Translations under genes and position numbers: made by a program
Notes under the pieces: generated by a model
Database searches by the model: none
What the model was told of the DNA's origin: nothing
The model's input: the letters and a program-made list of their open reading frames with translations, nothing else
From: Moniliella sp. 'wahieum'
Lineage: Eukaryota > Basidiomycota > Moniliellomycetes > Moniliellales > Moniliellaceae
DNA: 64,000 nt
NCBI GenBank assembly: GCA_003971905.1
Contig: RSEE01000108.1
Span: 1 to 64,000 of the forward strand
Direction: 5' to 3'
Part shown: positions 12,744-25,627 of the stretch, piece after piece
Numbering within the stretch: position 1 is the stretch's first letter
Layout: each line of letters starts with the position of its first letter

Positions 12744-12982
12744 TGTTGACTGTGATCCTCTGGCTCCCAGTCGGTAGACCAGGTTCGCCTCGGTTCCATC
12801 GGCTTCCACGCTGACGTCCCTGCGTGTCACTGTCCCTGTGCCCTGCACTCTCTCCTGTGTGACTCACTGTCCCTGTGCCTAGTCCAGCCTCCTATATAGA
12901 TGCCTCTGTACCCAGACCCAACTCTGGCTCAATCCATCACCTTCTCCTCATCCTTCTGCCCGTCCGGCTCCCTAGGCCAACA
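12744..12982 (+). repeat. Right LTR of the TRIM-like element
   Basis: A 239-bp direct repeat matching 11601-11832 apart from small length differences. It is followed directly by target duplication GTACC at 12983-12987. Confidence 0.9.
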
Positions 12983-12987
12983 GTACC

Positions 12988-15900
12988 GGTTGATTTGTTG
13001 ATCATTTTTAATTGGTTTTTCTTGTGGGCAAACCATTGGAAATGGTTTGTTAGGGAAAGAATGATTTCAATGGCATATCGTCAAGCATACAATTATGAAC
13101 ATACTAGGCTTGCAGCAGCTCCACGCGGGGCCAATTCTTCCTGTGAATAGCTCCCAATGGTGTTAGGAGCTATGCAATGAATGTTATAAGTTTATCACCG
13201 CTATCCCCAGTTAGCTCCAAGATATAACCATGGCCTTCGGCCTGCGTCTGTTCTGGTTCGATGAGATGATCCCAATAATGCAATGATGTACAATAACACC
13301 AGTACCTTCATCGTTCACTCACCTGTATTGGATTTGACTGAAGAAAATAACAAAAGGAACCTGCGGAAGTCTCAACACCGGAAACGCATTCTAATTTTCT
13401 TTGGAGCACTTCACGTATTGGACAGGATCGATTCCCTTTTTCACTAGCTCCAGAGCAGATTTGTTCTTGAGTCGTTCAAATGCACACACGTTTCAGACCC
13501 CCACTTTACTTTATGTCAAGCACCTATTGACCAAGGCGTGTCCGACTTTCGACTCCGTTTAATCTAGCCAGCGTTCACCTCACCCTGATACAACCATACA
13601 TTATGGTATGTTCTGAGCATCTCGTTCAGAAAATAATGATCAATCTGGTGGTTGGAACATGCCACTACTCTACAATTCCCTTCCTGTAATCCAATCATCA
13701 TTGTATTGCAACTTCGCTATGGCAGTAGTCCATTGGGCGTGGTTGGGCCTTAACAGGCCCATACAACATATATCACCTCTGTAAAAGCTGGTTGTTTACT
13801 CCAGTTATTATTATCCGAATGCAAGCCAGCCAGCATGTGTCCCCACAGTTCAGGACACCGCCTGCAATAACTTCGTCGCGCTGAGGCTAGGGGGGGAAGA
13901 CATTCGGCCAAAACATTGAAGAGTCTGCAGTTGAACCACTTCGAGCCACACCCTAAGGATGTTTTCATTTCAGTCGATATGGCTTGCCATATATACGGGT
14001 TACCCATGAATAGTGCCGTGCATTATGTGAAGTCAACAGCTGGGTTTACATCAAACTCATAGCATTATTGCGGTGTGGAAAATTGGAAAGGCGGAAAAAC
14101 TTGAAAGCACGCGGCATAGTAAGGCCACATAGTTGGAAATGAAAGAAGCCCTTGAAGCACGATGGCTCGGACCTTAATTGGCACGCGCAAGTCGGATTCT
14201 AGTATCGCCTGTAGTGAGTTGTTATCGGATCTCCATCTTGGCTGCGGAAATGACATCGAATCTACTCGGTTTTTTTTATAACAATGCATTAGGGAGGTGT
14301 ATACTAAGGAGAGATGCGTTATTCATTTGATCGCATTTTTTTCTGTTATCGGTGCAGTACTCTTACAATGAAAGGCACAAGCAGCACAGTCCCGTCAGCC
14401 GTGCACAATATGCTGCGGCCATCAGTGCCGCTAGCATGTCGGAGGCCGACATTTTGAGACCAATTCACGTTAGTTGTCCCCGCAAGCTCCTGTGACGTCG
14501 TCGCCACAACTTCTTCTCCAATGCAACAGCCTGCATGGTATTCGAGACACGTGTCTTCTCTTGGAACTGAGTCTCCAAGTCAATTAATTCTCGTCCACGT
14601 AAAACATCTTGCTTGTCCTCTGGGTGGCATCATATGATCTGGCGCCATCATGACCGAAAAAAGAAACTCTTTAGTGCCTCTATCCTGGTCTTTGTCATGT
14701 TCGTTTCATATTCCGCTTCATCCTACAGTCAGAGTAACGCCTTTCTCTCCGCCATCCGCGGCTTCGATTGCCTCCTGTGCGACTTTCTGGTTTGCAGCCT
14801 TCGCCTCCTGATTTTGTGCCCAAATCCACATCACCCTTCCTGATTCGCCCACGTCAGAGCCAGTTACTCGGGACTCCGTGTCTTCTCCACGTCCCGGGTC
14901 GTTCTCCTTCCTCGACGGAGGAACGGCACAGGTATAAAAAGATTAGCGAGCCCGGTCCTGGATTCAAGGTGCACCATAGAGTAGGAGTGGTCGCAAGGTT
15001 CGACTCACGGTATGTTCGTTCCTACCGGATTGCTGCCGGACCTAAAGCAGGGCTGCGGACAAGGGAATGCCACTCCGGGGTATAGAAGAGGTGGATTTTA
15101 TGGGGGAGGCTGAGTACTAGACCCCGGCATGATTAGTAGTACAGTCTGAAGTCGTTCATACTGGGAGACGGGCCAAGAAGAGACAACATGAGGGGACAAC
15201 CACTTCCCTAACGTGTATTGAAGCGGATTGAAACTGAGACTAACACCTGAGTCTGAACGTTCCACATTGGTTTCGGGAAAGTCGAAACACTAAATGACCA
15301 GCAACGTGTAAATCTGAGATGGGGAAAGCTGATAGGGGAAAAGTTGGGGAGCAGAGGAGGAGTAAGGTACTGGAGACGCCAATGAATTGACGTTATTAGA
15401 AGGTTAATAAGAAGCCAATCGAGTGTGTGGGAAAACAGTGAACTATTGTTTATTGTAAGTAGAGACTAAAGGGGAAACGACGCAGCAGAGGGAGAACATG
15501 GAGATGGGTAAGGGATTGGGGACAGTCGCCATACGGAAGAGACTGCTTCCAGGTGGTGAAGAACCACAAAAAACAAGCCAACTCGCAACGCTCCCTCCCC
15601 ATACCCGGAATACACACATGGGTTATATAAGAACAGAAGCTATAAACAGGAGAGAGACGGCTGTGGCCGCCAAGCGGTTACGTAGGTCAATGGCTGCTAA
15701 GACTGCCGAACATGGTTCGCCGGCTTTACTTCGACCTTGGCTGTGAGCTTTTGGGAGGACCCGAGAGCTCTGATAAGACTGCAGTGGATAAAACATCTCG
15801 GGCCATATATTTTAGATCGGATCGGATACAACGCCCCCATCATGCCTCACTACCCGACGTCATCATCTCTGCTCCATGGGAGAGAAGGCATCGCCATGGT

Positions 15901-16691
15901 TTCCACTGCCGCACACATGAAAATGAGGAACCTCTACTGTCAGTGGAGGTATAGGCCACAGTCCTCTTGCGCGTCTGGGGAAAGAGCTTGTCGGGGTGAG
16001 AGAGACGAAAAGAGCGGGTAGGCTCATCCGCCGGGTTTGCTAGCCTCTCTTCGCCCGTAGCCAGCCCAACTCAGCAAGGAGTTGGGGGCGCCAAAGTCAG
16101 AAAAAAACCATCACATGCATCACACACATGCTGCCACTTCAGTCTCGCGGTCAGAGAGGCGGTGCAAGGTCAAACCTTGGTCCTAAGTGGCCATAGAGTT
16201 CCGCATCCTGTTTCCTCACGACACCGCAAAGCCGATCCCAATCTCACCCCGAAAATGCCGATCACCATACAAGGAAATGATGATGTTTTTATCTCTAAAT
16301 GTAGTCTGATGGGGGGGGGCTCTGCTATATATCTGGGTTCGCGCTGGTGAGAGTGTGGTGTCTGGCATGGCACTTAGTATAAGGGTGTGGCCATACTACT
16401 TGCCCTGGGTTTCCGAACACCTGAACGAATAAAGGCTGAAGAAGTTAGCCCCTCCATCATTCTTCAACTTTTCTATAGCTACTTGTGGTCGTCGCGCAAA
16501 GGGAGAACTGCAATTCAAACAAAAGCACGACACGTCTCCCAGATGAAGCTGCCAAGTTCTCGACTCCAACACTCAGATGCGGTTCCCTTTGTCTAGTCGC
16601 CGGAGATCTGGCTTCCTTTCTGATTCTGTTCAGCAAGCTCTGATATCTACCTGGGCAGGCCACATGTGACCGTCACAGCACATCAATGATA
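12988..16691. other. AT-richer gene-free block, right of the TRIM
   Basis: The low-GC sequence continues; one sampled line (13141-13200) is about 40% G+C. No open frame shows a conserved motif, and no tRNA or rRNA is recognisable. The composition returns to the GC-rich norm near the 3' end of the D-aminoacylase gene. The block could be a decayed repeat area, part of a centromeric region, or DNA of different origin. Sequence alone does not decide. Confidence 0.5.
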
Positions 16692-18597
16692 CTACAAGGA
16701 CCAAACAAAAAAGCAGATACTTTTCCTCCCTTCCCCTCCCCTGATTTTCCACAACAAAAAGAGGGAAAGGTCACAACGCAGCCCATCCGCCTTCTTTTGG
16801 TGAGGCGAATGGTACGTCCATATCCCCCTCGTTGGTTTGGTCTCATCCACGACCACCCCGCCATTGACCAAGACGAAGCGGATGCCTCGTGCACAACGGC
16901 GGGGATGCGCAAACGTCGAGGCGTCCCCCACCTCTTCTGGGTCCAGCAATACCAAATCGGCTCTCATTCCTTCTTTGATCCAGCCGCGATCCTTGAGGCC
17001 CAAGACAGTTGCAGGGCGGCTGGTGAGGTGGGCCACGGCCTCTTCCAGCCCACCGGGAAAGACGGTGGTGGGTTCGACCTGAACAAAGGATTCACTCTGC
17101 AGCGAAGGGGTGGGTTCCGTTCCGTCCGTGCCCAATGGCGGGGGGTGTGAGAGTGGCGTGGGGATCGGCAAGGTAAATGTCTCTGGACTTGCCCTGGGGG
17201 AGGTCGCGCGCATAATGGCCTAGGTAACGAGGGAACGTGCCCCAAGCCCTGGGGTGGGGTTTGGCACCGACGAGGATCCCGTCGCTGCCTCCACAGTGGA
17301 AGGGGTCCTGCATGATCGCACGGACATTCTCTTCGTGCCCGACGTGTTGGAGGATGGTAGTGCCCAGGGAATCTTCGATGAGGATGCGGCGAAAAACGTC
17401 AAAGGGGGTTGGCTTGCCCTTGGGCACAGGGGCAGGCCACGCTTCTCCCGCAAACAGGGTCATCGCTCCGGCTTTCGCGACGAGCTCCTGAATCTCAGCG
17501 ACCGTTTTTCCTACCAAGCCGTTCAATTTGGGGGGTGGTGACGCCACTAATCTCGATCGTATCCCACTCGAGGGTACAACCGTGGCATCCGTCAGTCCCT
17601 ACGACCTCAACATCATGTTGGAGCCGGGGGACTTGGGCCGGGTCTTGGAGACAATGGAGAATGTCCCCCCGCAGCTGCCCAGCTGGGGAGGAGGGCGGCC
17701 AAGGTGGTGCTTCCTGGCAGGTAGGGATACGTGTCGAGGGTAATGGCGACGCCTTGGTCGCGAGCGGTGTGAAGCATAGTGAGAAACTCCTGTGCCTTTC
17801 CCTTGTTTCAGCAAAGTTGAGGGTGGCATGGGTAAGGTGGAGGCGGACGCCGGTCGCCTTGGCCAAATCGACCATCTCCTGGTAAGCCTGCATTGCGCCG
17901 CGACCATAGGACCGATGATGGGGGCTGTAGTACCCTCCGTACGATGCCACGACAGCAAGCAGCTGAGCCAACTCGCTATTGGGCGCATACATACCCGGGA
18001 CGTACGTCAAGCCCGAGCTCATTCCGACCGCGCCCTCTTCAAGCGCGGTACGGAGGAGTTGCTTCATCTGCTCCACCTCCTCGTGCTGGGGGCGCGGGTC
18101 GTAACCGAGGACCAGCATGCGGAGGTTGCCCTGGGGCACGAGGTAGGCGACGTTGGTTGCCACCCGTCGTTTCTCGAGCGTGGCAAGGTATTCTCCCGTC
18201 GAGCGCATTCCCAAAAGGCGTCGTCGGAAGGGTTGCCGTCCCACCCTGCAATCTGCATGCGGACCCAGCCGAGGGTGGTGTCGGTGACGGGTGCGTATGA
18301 GATGCCGTCCTGACCGAGCACCTCGTGGTGACGCCCTGGGTGACTTGGCGAGGTGGGCGGGGGTGTGGAGCACATTCAAATCCGAGTGGGCGTGCATGTC
18401 AATGAAGCCAGGGGCGAGCGCAAAGCGGCCGTGGTGGCAGTCGACCACGCGGCCGCTGGCTTCGAGCGCAGGGGTCGCCGCGGGCAATGGCGGCAATGCG
18501 GCGGTCGCGGACGAGGACGGATGCCTGGTACGACTGACGGCCAGACCGTCGAGCAGAGCTGCGTGAGAAAGAGGAGACTGTCGGGGGGCGGGGGCAT
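16692..18597 (-). CDS. N-acyl-D-amino-acid deacylase (D-aminoacylase)
   Basis: A metal-dependent amidohydrolase predicted to hydrolyse N-acyl-D-amino acids to D-amino acid and carboxylate. The start ATG at 18597 sits in CCACCATG. Landmarks on the minus strand are LAPGFIDMHAHSDLNVL (metal-binding HxH) near 18400, then VTQGVTTEVLGQDG-like sequence near 18320. EEGAVGMSSGLTYVPG lies near 18010, then SPHHRSYG, LHLTHATLNF, VVGTDG near 17600 (catalytic Asp) and GVTTPQ. LNGLVGKTVAEIQELVAKAG and ILQHVGHEENVRAIMQDP follow, and last GMRADLVLLDPEEV with VLVNGGVVVDE near 16850. That is the complete domain order at near-normal length. The pieces lie in different frames, so there are several one-base shifts. 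The exact C-terminus is uncertain; I use the stop near 16692. Confidence 0.8.
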
Positions 18598-19098
18598 GGT
18601 GGTAGCGGGTGGGGAGGATGGTGGGGAGGGGTGGGGGAGAATGGTGGGGAGGATGGTGGGGAGGATGGTTGGAGGATGGCGAGATGGACGGAGCGATAGC
18701 AGAGAACGCGGAGTTATAAGTCAGCGCACAGGCCCAACACACCAGCTCCAGCCGGTGCGGCGCCCAATCGCCCAAATCCCCAATGGTTAATCGCCCAGCG
18801 GCGGTGCAGGGTCCAGCCAGATTCGTCGCTGCGTCGCCGATAAGCGCGTGGGCCCGGCAAAAGCGCCGGAAGCGGGTGACTGGGAATGCTGCATTTACCC
18901 CACCCCCGCGCCCATCGGTGCAACCCCAGCGTGTGACCAGGGGGCGGAATTGTGGCCACGGGTGTTCCGCGAAATTTTTGCTGGGCAGCGTCCAAGGCAG
19001 GCAGGCAGCAGACAGACAGACAGCGGACAGGCGGACCCAAACGGGACGGGTGCGCTGTGCGTCCCCACCACCGCCGACGGAAGCTGCTGTGACTGGGG
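18598..19098. promoter_or_regulatory. Bidirectional promoter region with G-rich 12-bp repeats
   Basis: This lies between two divergent genes. Next to the deacylase start (about 18600-18675) is a degenerate array of GGTGGGGAGGAT, a purine-rich strand. Near 19000-19030 are CAGGCAGGCAG and CAGACAGACAG runs. No TATA box is obvious. Confidence 0.45.
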
Positions 19099-20521
19099 AT
19101 GGCTGCGCCCTCGCAGGACGATGCGCAGAAGCGCAAACGCAAACGCTCCCACAAGAAAAAGTCGCGTCTTCCTCCGGCTCTCCGAGGCGGAACGCGCTCC
19201 GCCCGTGTCCCAGCCGAGCCGCGTCTGCACTTGAACGCAAGGCGCTGAGCCACCCCCGCGCCTACGCCTACGCCTGCGCCCGCGCACAAGTCGCACCCGC
19301 CGAGTATGGAAACCGTGCCCTGAACCCCAAGCGATGAACCCGAAAGCGCAAACGCCACCGCACCAGAAAACGCAAGCCCACGGGGGCCAGTCTCGACTCG
19401 GCTTCCGCGCCTGTTTGCACCTGCGCGTCTGCTACGATCAAGCCGGTGTCTGCACCCCTTGCGGTACTACCAAAAACCGCGTTCCCCCAGCATTTCTTCC
19501 TCTTCCTCATCATCGTCCTCTTCGTCCTCGTCCTCCGATTCATCCTCACTCTCTCGACTCTGACTCGGACTCGGACTCGGACTCGGACTCGGACTCGACT
19601 CCTCTTCCGACTCTTCAGATTCGGACTCGGACTTCCGCGGACGAGCGGCCGAAGAAGCGTACGCGGCGGGGCAAAAAACGACGGGGGTGGACGCCTCGGT
19701 GGGAACAGCTGCGACGTCTCAAGGATCAGGAGGCGGACCGGCAGGTACGCTCGGAGCAGTACAGCCGAAACCTTGTTGACGGTACCTGATGGTCGGGTGC
19801 GCCTGACCCAAAGTGGGATGAGCGACTGCGGAGGCAAGGCAGCCAAGCGGAAGGGACTGCGTCGGGTGCGGTAGCGTATGCGATTGCGTGGTGTGCAGCG
19901 CAACAGGGAGTAGGCCAATGGAGGTTCAACAAGGGCAAGCAGAATTGGCTGTTACGGCATGTGGTCAATGCTCCGCCGACAGAGGAGGATGTTCCGGCTG
20001 CACCACCGGCTCCACCGGCGCAGGCACCCTCGTCGGTCGAGACGGGGGGAAAGCAGACCGACCCGAAGGCGGCAGACGCGCCGGACTCCGGTCCCGAAGC
20101 GGCCGTAACGTCGGCACCAACATCCGAGCCCAAAGAGACCCAAGAAACCCAAGAGACCCAAGAGGAACAGGCAGCTAGCGAAGCGCCTGAGGCCATCGCT
20201 CCACCTGTTTTGGAACCCGGGTCGTACCTGCCTGAGGACTATGTGCCGTATGTGGCGGCGTACCTGGCTGGTTTGATGGGGCGATCGAGGGAGGCGCTGT
20301 TGACGGAACTGCGGCACTGGCAACATCGGGATCACGATCGATCGGATCGGGCCGGGACCTTCTGCGGTGCCAGCCGTAGCGTCGGGGTCTGCTGAGCCCA
20401 AAGTGAATGCCAAAAAGAGCAAGAAGGCCGCTGCTGTCCCACAGGGGCCGACGCCGCAGGACCTGGCCATTGCTTCGCCAAGCGGAGGCGGGCTCGGGAG
20501 GTGCTGCGCTGGTTCGAGTAA
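19099..20521 (+). CDS. WKF-domain protein (C7orf50-like)
   Basis: A member of the WKF (DUF2373) family, small basic proteins thought to act in the nucleolus and ribosome biogenesis. The start at 19099 reads MAAPSQDDAQKRKRKRSHKK, a strong nuclear-localisation-type cluster. An acidic SDSDSD repeat, coded by GACTCG hexamers, lies at about 19558-19600. A second basic block KKRTRRGKKRRGW is near 19660. The WKF core near 19870-19960 reads VAYAIAWCAAQQG, QWRFNKGKQNWLLRHVVN. A Pro/Ala/Thr-rich linker with TQETQETQ repeats follows. Near 20228-20310 is LPEDYVPYVAAYLAGLMG and SREALLTELR. The ending AKRRRAREVLRWFE before TAA at 20519-20521 fits the family C-terminus. Several frame changes occur. Human and yeast relatives are shorter; the extra length is low-complexity. 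Confidence 0.7.
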
Positions 20522-21176
20522 GCGCATCATCAGACTGAATTTGAGTCCATCCATTTGGCTCTGTGGCCGAGTTTTGAGTCCATCCTTTTAGCCCTGTGGC
20601 CTGGGCATGGCCATTGACTGGTATAACTAGGCAGAGGCATGAATGTAGTTGGGCTGGGCTGCTGTTGGTCAGGGTAGTTGAAACGCGTTAGATTCTCAAT
20701 GCACACTTCCACCACACAGCGCACTCAACACTGGCCTCGAACAATCCATGTTATGGCTCCATCTGACGATCCAAGCTAGTAGCTGTCCACTCGGGCAAGG
20801 CCACGCACGACCATCCAATTCACCACTCCACGCCTATCCGTCACAGATACGGGCCCAGGGAATATAGAGACGGCGGCTTTGGGAAAGAAGACCAAGCCAA
20901 CCTGGCATCTACGTACGTACACTGAGGTCTATTCAATATTCAAACGGGACAAAGCTGCCGTTTTTCTTTCGTGGAACCAAAAGGGGATGGGGTGACCGGT
21001 GAGGGAGGTGAATAGGTGAGGAAAGGAGGAAGCAGGTCAAGGGAAATGGGAGACGGGAGACGGGAGACGGATGAGGGGAAAAACAAGGAAAAGGGAAAGG
21101 GAAGGGGAACGGGGAAGGGGAAAGGTGAGAGGACACTCGCCCCCGTACTGCTCAAGACCTCGAGAGCTCTCAGATC
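20522..21176. other. Intergenic region between convergent genes
   Basis: Both flanking genes end here. It starts with a 28-bp imperfect direct repeat (see 20541-20601) and ends with a GA-rich run of GGGAAAGGG-type units at about 21040-21130. A palindromic CGAGAGCTCTC stretch near 21160 borders the beta-tubulin stop. No gene is seen. Confidence 0.5.
20541..20601. repeat. Two-copy direct repeat after the WKF gene
   Basis: Copies at 20541-20568 and 20574-20601 share TTGAGTCCATCC and CTGTGGCC with a few mismatches between. It lies 20 bp past the WKF stop codon, so it probably falls in the 3' UTR. Confidence 0.75.
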
Positions 21177-22606
<1,430 letters not shown>

Positions 22607-23303
22607 GGGGGGGCTGGTGAAGGCAGATGGGGGGGGGGGAGGGCGTGGAGCGGGCGGTGGCAGCGCGAGGCGATGGTGGGGGAAAGCACGAGAGAGAAGC
22701 GAGCGGGGATGGCCCTGCCTCCCACGGAAGTGGATACGCTAAGCGAGCCGCAGTCGGCGTCTGGCGCGATGGCTGGGGCAAGCACGAGGGCAGCGGGACG
22801 GGTGGGCGTGCGCAAAGACAGGCGCCAGGCGGGGGATGGCGTCTGGCGCTGTCGAGCACTCAGTACTCAAGTGCAGTCTTCCTCCACCCGTGCGTCGTTA
22901 ACCACCAACCAACGTCCAACACCCATCCCCCACCCAGGGGCTAAGTCCATCTCAACAAGTACAAGCGAAGCGCACACTGCTGATGCAGCATGTCAACGTC
23001 TGCTCAGCCCGAGCCCTCATCGAGCACGTCCACCATCAATCATTAGCGACAACCAACCCCTCCGTGTCCTCAGTACCAAACTACGTTGCTGTCTCTTGCC
23101 CATATAAGCAAACCAAGTCTAATTAACTCTCTCCTCCTCGACTCAAACCCTCGCACCTTCACACCCTCAACCCCTGATCAGTTCACGACAGTGCAGTACT
23201 TCTGTATCTAGGTCCCGGAAAAACAGCAATAAGGGGCGGACGAGTAAGGGCGGGGGGACGGGGGGGATTCCTGGCGAGAAAAAGTGCGAGGGGGGGGGGG
23301 GGA
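22607..23303. promoter_or_regulatory. Beta-tubulin upstream region
   Basis: This separates the tubulin start from the 3' end of the Rab gene on the same strand. It is G-rich next to the start, then holds CACTCAGTACTCAAGTG near 22858. No other gene is recognised. Confidence 0.4.
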
Positions 23304-24221
<918 letters not shown>

Positions 24222-24890
24222 GGTGAGAGGGGGTAGTACTGACGCAAGCAATCGGCCAGGACGGGGTGGTGCTGATGGTGGCGACGGCCAATCCGCCTCG
24301 CCTCGATCGGGGCGGCGGCGCCACCGCACCGACGAGAGCAACCAGGAGCAACCCTACAGTCGCACGTGGAGGCCCCACAGACCCAGTGCTGGCTGCGGGA
24401 CGCGCGCACCGCACCGCTCTCCCGCCCGGTCACGTGCGGACATCAGTCACTTGCCCCGCGTCCCCGTGTCAGAGCAGTGTCACAGATCTCACAGCGCCAC
24501 CAGACGGGCGCCACCACGACGCAGATCGCAGACGCCCAACTCAGTACTCAGTACACATTCCTCTGTTGGTTTAGTTGGTCGAGTGGCGGAACAAAAGCCA
24601 GCCACATCAAACTGGGTTCGTCAGGTCTGGAGCGCGGGTTGGTGCCCTGGTCAAGTGTATTGCGTCTGCCCATCATCTCAAGTGATACACAGAAGCTGAA
24701 ACTGAAAGCTAATACCATCATCGTCGTCATCCAGCAGATGCGCCAAAAGATGTGGGTGCGTGGGTTGATATAGAAGTAAACAATAGAGTGTGCTTAAACC
24801 CGGCCAACAGCAAGAGAGTAAAGTAAGCTCCTCGCCCTTGAAGCATTTGTTCTGGGTTCAGACCGTTTCTTCGAGAGCTCTCTTCAAGCT
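24222..24890. promoter_or_regulatory. Rab gene upstream region and RidA downstream flank
   Basis: The Rab promoter side holds GGTCACGTGC near 24430 (an E-box) and CTCAGTACTCAGTAC near 24540. The RidA side ends with palindromes: CGAGAGCTCTC and CTTCAAGCTTCAAGG run into the RidA stop codon at 24891, a possible 3'-end hairpin. No gene is seen. Confidence 0.45.
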
Positions 24891-25627
24891 TCAAGGGGCG
24901 TACGCAACGGCCTCAATTTCAATGAGGCAGTCGCGAGGGACTGCGAGAGAGAAGCACGCGCTTCGGAGTTAGACCACACCATACAACCCCAGCACTCGAT
25001 GCCAAAAAACAAAAGCAAGAGGGACATGCAAGAGCGGGTAAAGGGGAGGGAGGCGAAGGGGAGGGGGGACGTACGTTTACCAGCCTGGACACAAGTCCGA
25101 GCCGGCATGCCGCCCTGGCTGCGGGGGATCAAGTCGACATAGACTTGGTTGACCGCATCAAAGTCGAGATGGATTTGAGGAAAATGTTGACTTTGACCAA
25201 GTGGGCGAGGGACGAGCCGGCGGCAGCCAAAGCGCGAGAGAGGTTGTGAATGCACTGAGCAGTACTGGGCTTGATACCACCCTGGACCAGCTCGCCGTTT
25301 CGGGTACGATGGGGATTTGGCCTGACAGGTACAGCAGCTGGGCCGTGGCGGGCACAGCGACAACGTGGTTGTAAATCGGGGCCGAGGGCAGGTCGGGGCG
25401 TTGATGCGGCTGACGACAGACAGACTGGGAGGGGTGGGGTAAGGTGGGTGGCGATCTGGGCGGTGCGAGTGGGCGGAGGAGACGGCAGTGGGGGGCGCCG
25501 CGGGCGGAAGCATGGGGAAGGCAGCTACGAGATGGAGGTGGTGCGGCGGTCGCCCAAACCGCTTGGTGACGGCCACCGACAGCGGCAAGGGCAACTGGCC
25601 GGTGCACATCACATCACGGTGCATCAC
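24891..25627 (-). CDS. RidA (YjgF/YER057c/UK114) enamine deaminase
   Basis: A small cytosolic or mitochondrial enzyme that deaminates reactive enamine/imine intermediates from PLP enzymes. Minus-strand landmarks are a RINAP...SAPIYNHVVAVPA stretch near 25400, LLYLSGQIPIVPET near 25320, HLDFDAVNQVYVDL near 25160, and ARTCVQA near 25090. A 140-nt intron (24941-25080) joins CVQA to VPRDCLIEIEAVAYAP, with TGA at 24891-24893. ARTCVQ and EIEAVAY are the family's substrate-pocket region and C-terminal strand. The 5' end is unresolved: the RINAP segment seems to follow a splice acceptor near 25410. The ATG at 25627 is the furthest upstream candidate, and a TATATA box lies about 50 bp before it. One-base shifts are present in the middle. 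Confidence 0.78.

Larger units (their letters stand above)
11601..12982 (+). mobile_element. Short LTR element (TRIM-like, non-autonomous)
   Basis: A 1.38-kb element with two direct terminal repeats of about 232 and 239 bp. Each starts TGTTGACTG and ends GGCCAACA. It is flanked on both sides by the 5-bp duplication GTACC (11596-11600 and 12983-12987). A purine run (AGGGGGG) lies just before the right LTR, in the polypurine-tract position. The roughly 0.9-kb interior is too short for reverse transcriptase or integrase. It holds four copies of a 19-20 bp ACCGCCACAATCGGCAT-type repeat (about 11953-12033). A protease-like ILDSG stretch near its right end faintly suggests a Copia-type ancestor. 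The LTRs differ only by small length differences with no substitution seen, so insertion looks recent. Mobility would need enzymes supplied by another element. Confidence 0.8.

Noticed and set aside
14935-15020. Possible tRNA near GGTTCGACTC after a TATAAAAAG sequence
   Set aside because: The flanking bases do not pair into a T-stem and no other arms fit.
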